Of a DNA stretch of 64,000 nt, positions 10,560-23,474 are shown piece by piece. Under the pieces are notes generated by a model that saw nothing but the letters and a program-made list of their open reading frames with translations, ran no database searches and was not told the DNA's origin. A program made the translations under genes and the position numbers. The stretch covers positions 60,271 through 124,270 of the forward strand of contig JAAVTG010000748.1 of the NCBI GenBank assembly GCA_011947345.1, written 5' to 3'. Numbering within the stretch: the first letter of the stretch is position 1; the number at the start of each line of letters is the position of its first letter. Origin of the DNA: Phytophthora quininea. Lineage: Eukaryota > Oomycota > Peronosporomycetes > Peronosporales > Peronosporaceae.

Positions 10560-13115
10560 ATGGACGACAAGGACGATGGCGCTCAACCTGCGACTGAGTC
10601 TGCCCAGCATGCGTCAGTGGACGCGGCCAGTCAGCGTCGCGGTCGTTCTCCCAGCGACAAGAGCGAGCCGTCCACACTGCCGAGCTTCATCTGGGACTAT
10701 TTCATCAAGGACACGACGGGCAAGTTCGTCATCTGCATGCTGTGCCCAGCTCAGACCACGCGGTTCGCCTACTCGGGCGGGACGAGCACCATGAATCGCC
10801 ATCTGCGCAAGAAGCACCACAAGTACGCGCCTGGCAAGACCGCAGCGGACTACGACCAACCTAGGACCCAGCGGCGAGCTGGCCACACTCACAATGCCAG
10901 TCACTCTCCCGCTGCAGCACCCTCGGGATTGTTGCCACCGGACACGGCCGGGATGCTCGGCAGCTTGTCGCCTGCTGAGCAGGGGAGGCAACGGCAGCAC
11001 CAACTGCTGGAGCTTCGGACGGCAAGAAGACGAGCAACGAGCGGACAAGTTGCCAAGAGGAGGAGGCTGCCAGAGCAGGAGACTGCGACTTCGATGACAG
11101 GTGCAGAGTTCGACCCGTCAGGGTTGGTGACGTTGTCTACAGGCGGTGCAGTGCAGTTCCCACGGGGTTTGAGTTGAATGAAGCTGCGATGGAGGTGGGA
11201 TTGGATCAGCGATACTTTGACTCCTCGAGTGTTGCTGGATCCACTTCGGGATCACTACGAGGACGACGACTTAGCAGCGGGAGTAACACTGCTGCAAATG
11301 CGAGCGTGACTGGTCTCAATGTGGCCAGCCAGAAGGTGCTGACACATCGACTGCTTAAGTACCTGATAGCGCAGTACGAGCCTCTGGATGTCTCTCACAT
11401 GGGGTGCGAGCTGAGTTTGCTCTTGTTCGGGAGCTCAACGGAGTGGCCATCGCAAGGACTCAACTATGGCTACGGCGTAGTTTTCGGTGGCGCAGTACCG
11501 AAACTTCCGTCTGAGGAACGATCAAGATGGCGTTGGCGAATCTCTACTACTCACAGAGAGAGATTTTGAAAGAGGTCATGGCTGACGTCGATTTTGAGCT
11601 TATCGTTGAACAACTGGACGTCTGCTTTCGGACAGAACGTGCTCACAGTAAGTGGACACTGGATCACACGTGGTTTCCGACGCCGTGACTGCGTGCTGGA
11701 GGTGTACGTCCTGCCGCTTGACGAGCGTGTGAACACAATTGCGCTGCTTCGAGATGTTATGGACAAGTGGGATATCCCCACTTCAAAAGTGACAGCTCTC
11801 ACTATGTACCCGCTAGGTTCCTCCGCTGCTACAGGTCAGGATGATGAGAACGAAAATCCGCAAACTACAACAAAGGCAGAGGCTTCCGCCATTCATAGTG
11901 AGTATCCTGACTTGCAGGTCGTGCGCTGCTTTGTTGAAGAGCTTGAAGGAGCCATGTCCAGTGGTTTACGCGAGTGCTCTGAACTAACTCGTCGCTGCCG
12001 AAACTACGTGTCGTACTTCATCCAGAACCCGTCCGAATACCAAATTTTCCTGGCGCTTCAACACGAGGAGGAATCGCCAACACCTACGACACCGCTTACT
12101 GTAGACAACGGTGCTTCTTTACCTGTTATTTGCGACTTTGACGACCGGTGGAACTCGACTGCGGAGATGATGTGCCGGATTGTAGAGCTAGAGCCCATGC
12201 TGTTGCGGTATAAAGCCGGGCTTGAAAGTGACGCCAACCCAGCGCGAAGACCCATGCAGTTGCGCTTTGTGTGCTGTGAATTATCGCCAGCGGAGTGGGT
12301 GGTGCTGAAACAGCTTGCTCGCCTTCTTGAGCCGATTGAAGGCGTTGTGCACGTGTCGCCGCTTGCATATCCGGGCCTTTCAATGGTCTACCCACTGATG
12401 CATTCGCTCAAGAAGCATCTTGACGATTCTGTGACGTGGGTAACGGAGCCTCTCGTTGTAGTGGTGCGGCACTCGATTATCGACAATCTCAACACGCAGC
12501 TGTGTTGGTCAAGTACAACGGCAGCTTCTCCGTATCTGTCGTGTCTACTGGACCCACGGTTTAAAACGCTTCCGTTCTTGCCATCCGAGGAGAGGGAGCG
12601 GTTGGTAGGTCTGCTTTATTTGCTCCTCGGTGTAAACGATAAGGAGGAAGTTGGCGGCACAGAGCCTAATCCTACAGCAGAGGGAGACCGAAGCGACGAG
12701 CGCTTGAAAAGACAGGACCGGAAGGCCTCAACTGGATCTGTTGCTGCTCCAAATAAGAAGACAGCCACCTTGCTTCATGAGTTCTTCCCGCTGGATGAGC
12801 CCACGACTGAGAACGACAAGCTGAAGGCTCAAGTGCAGCAGTATCTGGACTCGCCATCGCTTCCAGCGACAGACGAGACGGAGCACGATCCGCTCGAATG
12901 GTGGAGTCGCTACCAGCGAATGTTTCCAGCGTTAGCACGACTGGCAAAGAAATATTTGTGCATTAGCGCAGTGTCCACCCCGTTTCAAGAGGCTTTACGA
13001 ATTACGGACAGCTGATGCGCGAGAAGAGAGCTCGTCTCGATATCGAAGTGGCTGCCCAAGTGCTTTTCTGTCGTAGTGTATCTCGCATCCCAGAGATGGA
13101 GCGAATTGGTGTTTG
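10560..13115 (+). CDS. hAT-family transposase with BED zinc finger (interrupted frame)
   Basis: The N-terminal segment holds a BED-type zinc finger (CMLC, then MNRHLRKKHH) at residues 45-85. Next come LLKYLIAQYEPLDV, the NNWTS and GHWIT region typical of the hAT catalytic core (11600-11670), and a long helical section with DFDDRWNSTAEM (12140). The C-terminal dimerisation region follows (DPLEWW, ALARLAKKYL, then NYGQLMREKRARLD, 12890-13055). The frame changes near 11164 (G4 run), around 11400-11590 and near 12990 (GG). The first and last fit one missing base in a run; the middle is less clear and may be true decay. Long open stretches suggest a young copy. Target-site duplications were not found. 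Confidence 0.8.
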
Positions 13116-13421
13116 AGAAGCCGGTATCTCAAGCTGCGTCAAGTACGCCAGCGGTGAGCCATGCTATGCTATCTTCTCTCTTGGAACGGTGACTTCCTGT
13201 AGAACGTAGCACTTGCAGGAAAATGTTGCCGCACAACTACGGTGTGCTGCTGAAGGTGCTAGCAAGTCCGCCGAGTTACTGCGAAGGGGAACGGCTCGCT
13301 CGAACGCGGAGATCGCTCTGCTGAAGAAGACGTTCCGGAAGAGTGGTGACCGTGAATCCCGCATATGCATTTTTGTATGCGGACATCTACCCCCAATTAA
13401 TGACTCCGATTTATTACCGCA

Positions 13422-13811
13422 ATGAAGGAGACGGCGACGGCGACGGCGACGGCGCGGCGTGCCGGCTCCACCAGCCACGTGTGGGGCTACGTGATCGTCC
13501 TCATGGCTGCGCTGGTATTCATCTCGTCCATGTAATGGCCACCCACATACACTCTTGCCTAAATAAAATATTAACCAAAGAAAACATCTTTATTTCTTCT
13601 GCTCAGGTATGCCATGGTGTTCTCCAAGTTGCTGCTCCTGCTCGAAGACGATGAAAATGACCAAGATACTTCCGCCCAAGAACACACAAGTATTTTACTG
13701 GCTCTGGAGAGGGACGTGTACTACTGCTACTTGGTGCCGCTCACGATCCCCGTGACCATCTTGGCCTGCTACGCCAACTGGGTCAGTCTCAAGTTCTTCC
13801 GTCACAATTAA
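13422..13811 (+). CDS. PIGY: PIG-Y-like subunit of the GPI-GlcNAc transferase
   Basis: Two exons (13422-13531, 13607-13811) joined by a 75-bp GT-AG intron give a 104-residue protein. It has a short N-terminal ETATATATA tract encoded by a (GACGGC)n microsatellite and two hydrophobic helices (about residues 22-47 and 72-94). It ends in LKFFRHN, matching the conserved C-terminus of PIG-Y. PIG-Y/Eri1 is a small regulatory subunit of the ER complex that transfers GlcNAc to phosphatidylinositol in the first step of GPI-anchor synthesis. Size and two-helix topology agree with the family (human about 71 residues, so this one has a longer N-terminus). It ends 45 bp from the convergent gene downstream. 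Confidence 0.8.
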
Positions 13812-13856
13812 ATCGGCAGTAACGGCAATAAGACCACCAAACACGCTGAATTTCCA

Positions 13857-15055
13857 TCAAGCTGTCGACTGGGACGGCTGGTGCTGAGGTGGTTGAGTAG
13901 CCCGCTGGTTCTCGCGCACTTTGCGAGCTAGCAGCTTGAGGAACGCTGCCTGCTTTGGATTCTTACGTACGCTCTCCAGACTCCAGCCGCCTTTGTTGCT
14001 GGATGTGGACAGCAGTTTCGTCTGCTTGACGGCAGCCTGGGACAGCTTCACGTAGCGATTGAACGCGCCGCTGTGCTCTGGGAACTTGGCCACACAAGCG
14101 CCGATCTCGCTTGGGAATAAATTGAACCCCACCACTACACGCTTGGCCGGAAGCTGCGAGTCTGATGCATCGGGTGGTGCCACTGACGCTGGGAGGGAAC
14201 GCACCCGACCGCTGAAGTGAGGAAACTCGCCGTCACAAATAATTCCACGGCGGTATTTGTACGGAATGTGTTTCCAGCCTGACTCCGTTGTACTTCGCTG
14301 CTCCAATTCGTCGGTAGTCAATCGATGCGGCTGCTTCCGCGTCTTGTAGCCGTATTTTTCGTAGTGATCCAGCCCCGTGAGGTTCACGTGGAAGCCGCCT
14401 CCTTCAAACGAACTCGTCTCGCGTCCTTGATTCTGCACAGCACTGTCATCGTCTCGGTCGCTATGTAGAGGACTCACATGCAACGTAGCGCCGTAGATCG
14501 GTGGGAATATGACGTTGGTCTCGTATCGAACCTGCTCAGCGTAGTCCAAATGATACTCAGTCTCGTCGTCACAGTCCGAGGCGATGACCCAAATGGCGAC
14601 ACCGTGCGTGCGTTTCCAATCCTCCTGGGAGATCCACTGCTTGGCATCCTTCCCCACGAGAAATTCCTGCACTGTTTGACGTGCTAAAGCTCGTCGGTAG
14701 TTGTCGGGATCTTCTGCTTCATCCCGTTCCAATTCCGAAGACTCCATCGCCACTTGTTCACCTCCTAATTGCAATTCCTCCACCGATACATACACCCCCA
14801 GACCGTCGCCTTGACAGCACTGGCGTACAATAAATCGGCGGTGCGTTCACTCACAGCATGATCCATAAAGGCGAAAGCTTTGGGGTGATCTCGAGGGAAG
14901 TCGCGGACGATCTTGCCAGGTCGAGAGTTGCAGCCCGAAGGAGTAAACCCGTCGTCCCATGGGGTCAAGTGGATGCGCTCGGGGGTTGCTGCAGCGTGCT
15001 CTTCGGCGTGGTGATCCACCAGCCAACGGGGCAGCAATTCTCCAGGTCCTGCCAT
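13857..15055 (-). CDS. Conserved protein, possibly 2OG-Fe(II) oxygenase-like
   Basis: The chosen start is MAGPGELLPRWL at 15055. The frame runs to 14797, where one base is missing in a C5 run (14795-14799), and continues as VYVSVEEL to the stop at 13857, giving about 400 residues. Visible features are an acidic N-terminal third, then EYHLDYAEQVRYETNVIFPP with an HxD pair. Next are GGGFHVNLTGLDHYEKYGYK and a C-terminal half with basic helical segments. The HxD motif followed by a Gly/His-rich strand resembles a 2OG-Fe(II) dioxygenase core, but the distal His and Arg are not assigned, so the function is tentative. It is convergent with PIG-Y. Confidence 0.5.
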
Positions 15056-15323
15056 TATCGGAGACCGTCGCGGGAAACGTGTGGCCAGGAATAACCTGGC
15101 CAGGAATAAGCGAACTTTAGCTTGAGCACATCTTGGCCGACAGAATCTGTAGTACAGATCCGACTCGAATTTAAGCAATATGCATGATTTTTAAATGCAT
15201 CTTGAAATTCGTAGGAGCTCTGGTCGGACAAGATGTATTCTTACGACATTTTGTTGGTTGTCATTTCGTTTGTCAGCGTTGGGCAGACTCACTTGACACA
15301 CTTGTTCCTCACGAGGACGTTGG

Positions 15324-17310
15324 TCACGAGTGAGGCGGGTCCAGTACAGCCTCCGAGAGCTCCAAGTGCAACTGGCGCAGCATGACATGACCACTAGACT
15401 TCGTGGCAAGCCGCTCAAGTCGAGACAACAAACCAGGCATGGAAGTTCGCAGCAGAGGCAGCTCCACTAGCAACGGAAGGAACTCACGGGTGTACCCGGC
15501 AGTGATCACGACCAGCAGCACGGAACTGAGAACCGACGGCTCGACCCGCGAAGACGCAGGCCAAGCAGCACCTTCGACCCATTCAACACAAAATTCGCTG
15601 AGCAACAATCTCCCAATTCGCGCAGCGTCTTCGTCTTGAATCGACATTTTTTCATCGCGGTCACAGACTTCCCGCACCCAAAGCGTCAACCCGCGACCGA
15701 CTTGTTCGTTCAAGATCACGCGCTCAGCAGACGAGGTACCGCGGGGCACCGCAATATTGTCGCGGCGGAAAAGTCGGGCGCCGTGATGCAGAAGAAGCTG
15801 GATAATTTCATCGCGCTTGTCCAGAATGTCGATGCCCGGTCGATCAGCCCCAACAGTAAACAAACAGGTCGCACCAGCGTCGTTCGTGGCGTTCAGCGGA
15901 CTAGTCGCCTCATCGAGATCTCCATACGCTCGAGATAAACACTGAAGCAGTGTTTCCACCACCCGGAGCGAACCGTATCGAGCGACGTAATGTGCCGGAG
16001 AGTCCCCGAAATTGTTTGCATGGTCAAGGTATCGTCGGTCGGGTCGAGATCGGAAAGCAGCTCCATCATTTGCGGACTTTGCTGCAGGATGGCACGATGG
16101 AATGGCGACTCTCCTGCTGCGTTTTGAACGGTAGCAGATGCGTAGCCACCGTGCACGATGAGATGCACGGCTGCTTCCGAGTCGAGTTCCACTGCACGCA
16201 TCAGAACGTCGGCTGCAAAGTCTCGCCGCTGTTTCGTGGATACCAAGTGGTGGTGGTTCAGAATTATCTGCAACATATTGGCATCGCGTTGCTGCAGGGC
16301 AAGAGTCGATGGCGTCGCGCCTTTGGAATCCCCAAGATCGAGCTGTGCACCGCGGAAACCAAAAATTGGCGACGAGAAGAGTTCCTTCTTGGATGGATTG
16401 GTGCAGTGACGTTTTCCCATCCTGCTTTCGCAACAAACGGTCACTACGAAGTTGAAACGACACCACACAACTGGGAAAAAATCACCTGGTTTTGGGCGTC
16501 GACATCTGCGCCGTTGTCGAGCAGCAATTTCGCGACTTCAAGAGCGTCGCTGCTTGTCGTGCAATGCAACGCGGTGGAATGATCCTACTCGACACATTAA
16601 TTCAGTTCCAAGTTTTAACAACAAAAAACGAAGCAATTTAACGGATCACCTGATTTCGAGCGTCGACATTTGCACCAAAGCGGAGCAGAACCTCCACGAC
16701 GGCCAGAACTTTCTGAAGCAGGCGACTCTCTTCTTCCCGACACTGCAAAGACAAAAACAGTCACAACCACTTTCTGTATCTAAAGGGCATTCCAAGCGAC
16801 TCACATCTTCCACGATGTTCCGACGGACCGCCTCGCCGTTGCTGAAGACGCACCGCGTGACGACCAAATTGAAGCGCATCATACAGACCATCATCGGTGT
16901 GAGGCCTCGGTCGCTCGTGTCCGGATGCTGACCCGCTTCAAGCAGCAGCTCCACGATCTCCGAGTTGCCGTCCCACGCCGCCGTGTGGATCGCAGAGGCG
17001 CCAATCGTGTCCAAATGGAAATGCTCCCAGCTGCAGAACGCTTGATCAGCCGTTGAGCCCACGCACTTCAAATCGACCACCGAAAAGGTTCAACATGACA
17101 TGTTAGAACCATGTGATCACTACTTCCCTGACATGGAAAAGGAGGACAAGCACGGACACCCACCCGGTCCAGAGCGAGCCACTGCGGATGTTGATTCAGA
17201 AGTTGCCGCATGGTGTCCACATCTCCCTTAGCTCCGGCCGCCAGCCACGCCTTGTGAACGTGCTCGATGGACAGCTCTTTACCAACTGCGCTACTGGATG
17301 CTGGTTCCAT
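15324..17310 (-). CDS. Ankyrin-repeat protein, paralog A
   Basis: Five exons with phase-0 introns: 17164-17310, 16805-17065, 16650-16742, 16486-16584 and 15324-16421. The deduced protein has about 566 residues. An N-terminal helix pair (HVHKAWLAAGAKGDVDTMRQ) is followed by about seven ankyrin repeats (for example GASAIHTAAWDG, GKTSLHQSIQEG, GESPFHRAILQQ, GDSPAHYVARYG) and a helical C-terminal third. The last exon needs three added bases, in a T5 run (16361-16365), at 16354-16355 and in a C4 run (16004-16007). It is then exactly 367 codons and aligns end to end with paralogs B and C. No localisation signal is seen. Ankyrin repeats mediate protein binding; the partner is unknown. Confidence 0.75.
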
Positions 17311-19000
17311 GGCAATTTCGCGTGTGCACAGAGGTCGAGCCCACAGGAGGGTCCGGTGTCTTTGTGCGGTTGGTTTTCACGACTTTTGCGTTGTGGCTGG
17401 CACCGAGTGGCATGGCAAGCTCCAACATGACAATACAAGCGATGAGCTGGACCAACACTGGGCATCCAATATTTTTATAGGAAGTGCGTGGAAGCTCACA
17501 CAAGCGTGGTGAACGCAGCGGGACGTAAGCCGGGTTGGTTACGAATAATCTAGAAGGAAACTACACCAGAAAACACTGCAGCTGCTGCGAGCAGGACTCG
17601 ACTCGTTTATCATGCGGGCGCCCGTGTCGCTTATCCACGGGATACAGAGCAACTATTCTCCGTCTCGATGGGCATTCTGAGGCAGATTCCAAAAATCCCA
17701 AGACTTCGGCCGTCATGCAAACATTGACAAATTATTGGCTTTTGGTAACGCTATCGGCCCACATTTATGCGATCACTGCATCACCACATGTTGGAAGTCC
17801 TGTGCTGATAGAGTATATATTTAATTCCCTGGCGAACTCAAGTTACTTGCAGATTTCTCAGCGACAACGACGACTATCGAGTTCGACGCATTGATTTCGA
17901 ATCTGTCCGAGATGAAGGCAACGAGGCCGCGGAGATTCCTATCTGCGGCTCCTGCAGTTTTGGTCAATCAATTTTGTGCCTGCAAACTCCGTCTGCATTC
18001 TCAATTCAGCTCGCGCGGGACACGATGAAATAGTTTAAAATTCACGCAACGTTCCCGGAATTCAATCTATTTTTCTTCGTGGAAGGCCAGCCGACACACC
18101 GAAAGTACAACCAAGTTTTCCTCTTTTCCACCATCGTTTTGCAAGCTTCTCGAGGAGAACGCTCAGCTTTGGAGAACTCTGGCACTGAATGTCGAAGATC
18201 TTTTGAAATGAGCATGCCATGCTCGAGCGGGAAACAAAGATCCCCGTGTAAAAGATTTACGGGCTAGTTCATGCTGCTGTTGATGATGTAACACGGCGTG
18301 TCCATGCTTCGGACTGGGCGACTGACCTCGGCCAAGCGATCCATGGAGACGGTACGAGCACGAGTTTGCTTTCTTTCAGCATCCCGGTCTCTTCGTTCAC
18401 ACTCGCTTTTCCCAAGGGAAGTTTGTTTTGTTGATGCGAATTGCAACCTCCGTGCTCTACAGCAGCTTGTCGCCTTTGGATTTGTTGGCGTCTTCAACGA
18501 AACTTTGGACAAATCAATGGAGACGACCACCGAGAGCTCTTGGAGTGTCTGATGGATCTTTCTCTCGCTCTCCAGGTGGCTTGGATGCGAGATAGCCGCA
18601 AGGCGAACTCGGTTGGTGCATCCAAACAAAGATCAACCCGTCTCCTTCGCAAATTCAATCGCTGCTGATTGGCTGAGACGCGGTGGACACTGGCTGATAC
18701 TGCAAAATTTCTCAATTGGAAGATGGGTCCCTTTTGCTTTCGAACGCAAGCAAATACGATTTCGGGCCACGTGGCGGCCATCGGATATGAGGCTGCTAGA
18801 ACACTTGCCAACCACCACCACGGCCCGCCGCCACCACCACGGTCCACTACCAGATCGACCACCACCGCCGCCACAAAAGCTCGCTCAACGAATTTGTAGC
18901 CAGAGCCTGAATTTGCGAAGACATTCGTACGAATGATGCGTGGGAAGACAGGCTGGGTCTCGCCACCCTTGTCCTCGACCCTCCCACAGTCGAACGTACC
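17311..19000. other. Intergenic between ankyrin paralogs A and B (divergent)
   Basis: The two genes point away from each other, so this 1.7-kb stretch must hold both promoters. It contains scattered unsupported open frames and CCACC-rich simple sequence at 18810-18880. No further gene is recognised. Confidence 0.5.
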
Positions 19001-21060
19001 ATGGAGGGAGAACGCGAAAGCAAACCTCCGATCGATTGCCGAGACTCGACCATCGAGCAAGTGCACGCCGCGTGGCTGGCTGCCGGCGCTCGCGGAGACG
19101 CGCGCGCCATGCGGACGCTGCGGCGGCACCATCCGCAATGGCTCGACCTGCAGCAGGTACTGTGTGTGTGTGCTACTTGCTGGACTCTCCTCCGTTTCAA
19201 GTGGACAGCAAGTTTCGTCAGCCTCCACTTTGGGGCCTGCCACGAACGCCAAGCACCAATTGACTTGCTTCCATGACTAATCCCTTGCTGCTGTGCCTTT
19301 CGGTGTGTCGACTTGACCTGCTCGCAGCTCGGGGCCAGCACCTTGTCGGTGCCAGCTCGCCAGCGGTTCTGCAGCTGGGAGAACTTCCATCTCGCGACTG
19401 TCGGCGCGTCGGCGATCCACACAGCCGCCTGGGATGGCAATCGCGACGTCGTGGAGCTGCTGCTGGAAGCGGGCCAGACCCCGACACCATCGATGACGGC
19501 GCACTCACCCCCATGATGGTGTCCATGCTGCGCTACAACGTGGTCGTCATGCGCTGCGTCTTCCGCAATAGCAAGATCATTCGGCGGAATATCGTTGTTG
19601 ACGTGGGTGTCCCGACGATAAACCACTTATGATACTTTCTGACGATTTGCTCTCGATGGCAGTGTCGAAAAGGAGAGCCGACTACTCAAGCAGGTGATGG
19701 CTGTCGTGGAGCAGCTGATCAAGTTCGGTGCGGATGTCGACCAGCGCAGTCAGGTAGTAGATTGACGAGTTGTCGAGATGGGTCGTTTCGAAGGTGGTGA
19801 TGCTGACGGTGGTGATGTCTCGCAGGAAGGGTCCAGCGCTCTTCACTTTGTTGCAAACAGCGACGCTCTTGATGCGGCCAAGCTGCTGGACGCTGGCGCC
19901 GAGATCGACGCTCAAGACCAGGTAAAGGAAGTAGCGCGTGCTGTTGGTTGACAATTTTGTCACTGTTTGTTCATTACAGAACGGCAGGACGCCGCTTCAT
20001 TTATGCGTCAACGACGGGAATCTGCTCGTGGCTAACCTACTAGTCTCACGTGGCGCTCAGATCGATCTCGAGGATTCCCAGGGCGTCACGCCGCTCACAC
20101 TGGCGCTGCAGCAGAGCGACGTGAGTATGCTGCAGATAATGCTCAACCACCACCACTTGGTGTCCACCCTCAGCGGCGAGACTTCGCGGTCGACCTGTTA
20201 TTTCTCGCTGTAGAATTTGCGTCGAAGGAGGCGATTCAGCTTGTCGTGGACGGCAACTACGCACCGGTTACTGTCCAAAATGAAGCAGGAGAGACGCCGT
20301 TCCACCGTGCTATCGTGAACCGAAGTCCGCAGCTGATGGAGCTCTTGGCAGATCTCGACCCGACCGATGGAACGTTGACGATGCAGACACTTGCGGGTGA
20401 TTCTCCGGCGCACTACGCCGCTCGTTACGGTTCCCTCCAAGTCGTGGAGACTCTGACGCGGCGATTGTCTCGGGTTCTTGGAGATCTGCACGACCTCAAC
20501 GACACGACAAACCCGCTGAACGTCGAGAATTCCGCTGGGAAACGTGCTTGTTCACTTTCGGGGCCGATCGATCGACTTCGGACGAGCGCGATGCCATTGT
20601 GCCGCTTCTTCTACGACACGGCGCTCGGCTTTTCCGTCACGATAACGTCGTAAAGCTCTTCGACCACCGTGTGATTCTCCACCAGCAAGTTTGTCGAGGG
20701 TTAACGCTATGGATTCAGGAAATCGGCGACCGAAACGAAGCAATGGCGAGTCAAGACGCTCGGATGGGGCGAATGCTGCTGACGGACATTTGTTTGGAGT
20801 GGATAACAGGCGCTGCATCCCTGTCTGCGCCGGTTAGAGTGAAGCCACCACCTCTTAGCGCCGTGCTGCTGATTGCGACTGCTGCCGGCTACGCACGCGA
20901 CTTTATGCCGCTTCTGGTGGAGTTACCACTGTCTCGAACGGCAATATCGAACTGGTTGCACCAACTTGGACAAGTCTCAAGAACCCCCAAAGCCATGTGC
21001 TGTTGCTGCGACTGCATGATGAGCTCTACGAAATTCTTGTACCAGCGTAAAAAAAAATGA
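19001..21060 (+). CDS. Ankyrin-repeat protein, paralog B
   Basis: Same five-exon, phase-0 plan as paralog A: 19001-19156, 19328-19602, 19663-19753, 19826-19921 and 19980-21060, deduced length about 567 residues. It starts MEGERESK and shares VHAAWLAAGARGDARAM, GASAIHTAAWDGN, GRTPLHLCVNDGN, GETPFHRAIVNRS and AGDSPAHYAARYG with A. The frame breaks at a C4 run (19479-19482), an A4 run in exon 3 (two bases short), a C3 run (20167-20169) and an A3 run (20540-20542). With these restored every exon is a multiple of three and matches A and C in codon number or nearly so. It is more likely a real gene with base-calling gaps than a pseudogene. Confidence 0.75.
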
Positions 21061-21501
21061 AGACAAGAGCCGATTTACGGAGACAAGGAGATTGTGAGAT
21101 CGATCCAGCCTTTCGACCACCAAGTTCAACAGAGATGTGACCTTCCAATGCGACCACCAAGAAAGTCTTAGGTGCTTTAAGATTTTCGTGGCGTGTATCC
21201 AGTATCAGTGCAGGCTATTTTGCCGCAAATCGACCCGACCCTGCCGCGAGACCGCGGGAAGATTATTTTGCAGCACTTACTGTATTGTCGTGACGAACTC
21301 TGTGGTTCGAACAGCGTGCAATCATCGTGGTCCTCTCGATCACAGAGACCACCTGCGCAGTCCAACACTAGCGAGTCCAAGTTGAACCAAATGATTTCGG
21401 ATTTCTCGTCAAAATTGCAAGGTACCACGCGGTAGCTGCTGGTATTCATTTTATAGCAAGAGTGTCAGCTACGAATCATACCAAGACACTCCCAGTCCGC
21501 T

Positions 21502-23474
21502 CTATCTTTGCCAAGCTTCCATCAGTTCATTGTGAAGCTGCAATACGAGACCATGCGACCGGCTGCGGCGACCAAACTTCTCCAGTTGGCCTAGCAGCAC
21601 CGGCAGTGACGATCGACGAAGCGGCAGGTCCACAAGCAGCGGCACGATCTCGTGGGCATATCCTGTGCAGATAAGAATGGAAGGAAACTCGAGCCACGAC
21701 TCGGCGCAATCGACACTTGCGATCCAGTGAACACATAGATCCGTCAGCGCCTTCATCGATCGTCCGCGACGACGTATTGGTGGGCCGCGTCTTCATCTTC
21801 AGGCTCCCCGTCCCGCCTTCGTCTTCTACCAGCCAGATCAGCAGACAACGCTGCACTTCGAACGGTAGGGAGACTGGCGACGACGTATCCGAAGGCATTA
21901 GAAGTCGGAAGCGAAAATGCGTGCTCCGTGTTGCAGCAGCAGCTGGATCTTCGAGTTCCGAGCTTGCAGACCCCGTGTCGGTCTCAGCGTGGATATTTCC
22001 ACAGCCATTTCCCTTATCCGAAGGAGATGAAGTTCCAGCGATGTACAGCGCCGTCTCACCACTTCGGTTCAATGTGTCGAGAGGGTTGTCCACTCCGAGG
22101 TCTTGTAGTTCCCCGTACACGATCATCAGACACCGCAGCAGCATCTCCATCACCTGTGGAGAGCCGTATCGAGCTGCATAATGAACCGGCGTCTCGCCTT
22201 CCAATGTGGTCGCAATCAAGTTGTCGCCCACAGGGTCCAAGTCGGCCAGCAGCTCGATCATTCCAGTACTGTCCTTGACAATGGCGCGATGCAAAGCGCT
22301 CTCGCCTGCCGCGTTGGTCACTGTGACGGGCGCGTACTCGTTATCCACGATGAAATGGACCACATCATCGGTCAAGTTGTCCACAGCTTGCAGCAGCAGC
22401 TCGCTGGCAAAGTCGAGATGACGGGACGTCGCCACCAAGTGGTGGTGGTTCAGGAAGATTTGCAGCAAGTTGACGTTGGCCTGTTGCAGCATGAGCATCA
22501 GCGGCGTGACCCCGTCGCGGTCTTCAACGCTGATATCCGCGCCGCGAGACAGCAGCAGATTCGTCCCCAGCAGTCCTCTTTCTTGGACGCAGTAGTGCAG
22601 CGGCGTCTTCCCCGTCTGAACAACAAGCATCAGCCGATTTACCCCCAAGACAACGAGCTAAGATCTTCAAACCTCGTCTTGGACGTCCATACTTGCTCCG
22701 GAATCCAGCAGGAAGCGCGCGATTTCGAACGTATCGTCGCTAGTCGAGCAATGCAATGCCGTTTTGCCATCCTGTCAAGATATGAGTTATCGCTGCACGT
22801 TATCTGGTTGAAGCCCACAAGGTCATTCTTACATTACTTTGCGCATTGATCTCCGCGCCGAAGCGAAGCAGCAGCTGGAGAACGGCCATAACTTTTTCTC
22901 GTCGGACGTCCTCGTCGGGTCGACACTACACGCTTCCAAACGTTTCATCAGTCACCACCGTATCACCAACATGTTGCAGCCGCCGAAACACACGTACGTT
23001 GACGACGAGGTTTCGACGCACAGCCTCGCCGTTCAAGAAGACGCAGCGCATGGTCATGAGACTGAGCCGCAGAATCGCCACCATTATCGGGGTCATGCCG
23101 CTCTCGTCTCTAGTGTCAGGGTCGGCGCCTTCATCCAGCAAGAACTGCAGGACGTCCAGACTGCCTTCCCACGCCGACGTGTGGACCGCGGAGGCCCCCA
23201 ACGTCCGTAAGTGGAAGGCATCCCAAGTGCAGAATCGTCGTTGTCGCTGCAGCGTCGAGTCGGACGTAGCAGATCCGACCTGCTACTTGGCCACCACCGT
23301 CACGAGCGTTATCAATACGCCAGGAACCCAAGCAGAACATCCTTACCAGCTCAAAGTCGACCCAGTGGGGAATTGCTGCTTTAGCCGGCGCATCGCTTCG
23401 ACGTCGCCATTCGCGCCAGCGCTCAGCCACGCCGCATGGACGTCGGTTTTCGTAGCTTTTGGCACTGGTTCCAT
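21502..23474 (-). CDS. Ankyrin-repeat protein, paralog C
   Basis: Five phase-0 exons: 23347-23474, 22998-23279, 22833-22925, 22673-22771 and 21502-22615, deduced length about 572 residues starting MEPVPKATKTD. Exon 3 is exactly 31 codons and exon 4 exactly 33, as in A. Repeats include GASAVHTSAWEG, GKTPLHYCVQERG, GESALHRAIVKDS and GETPVHYAARYG. It differs from A and B in an inserted Ser/Glu/Ala-rich loop in the last exon. Frame breaks: a C4 run in exon 1 (plus strand G4 at 23367-23370), a G4 run (21806-21809) and one base near 21757 that is not in a homopolymer. It is tail-to-tail with B, about 440 bp apart. Confidence 0.75.

Noticed and set aside
15324..17310. Calling ankyrin paralog A a pseudogene because of its frameshifts
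   Set aside because: All its breaks are run-length shortfalls and correction gives exact exon lengths shared with two paralogs, so error is more likely than decay.
18810..18880. CCACCACCACC-rich tract as a CRISPR-like or satellite array
   Set aside because: Simple-sequence repeat only; there are no regular spacers, and the genome is eukaryotic.
18494..19626. Two minus-strand frames of about 250 codons over the start of ankyrin paralog B
   Set aside because: They are antisense to supported exons and consist of low-complexity His/Arg/Ser. They are GC-driven shadow frames.
21717..22849. Long plus-strand frames across ankyrin paralog C
   Set aside because: Antisense shadows of a gene with conserved exon structure.
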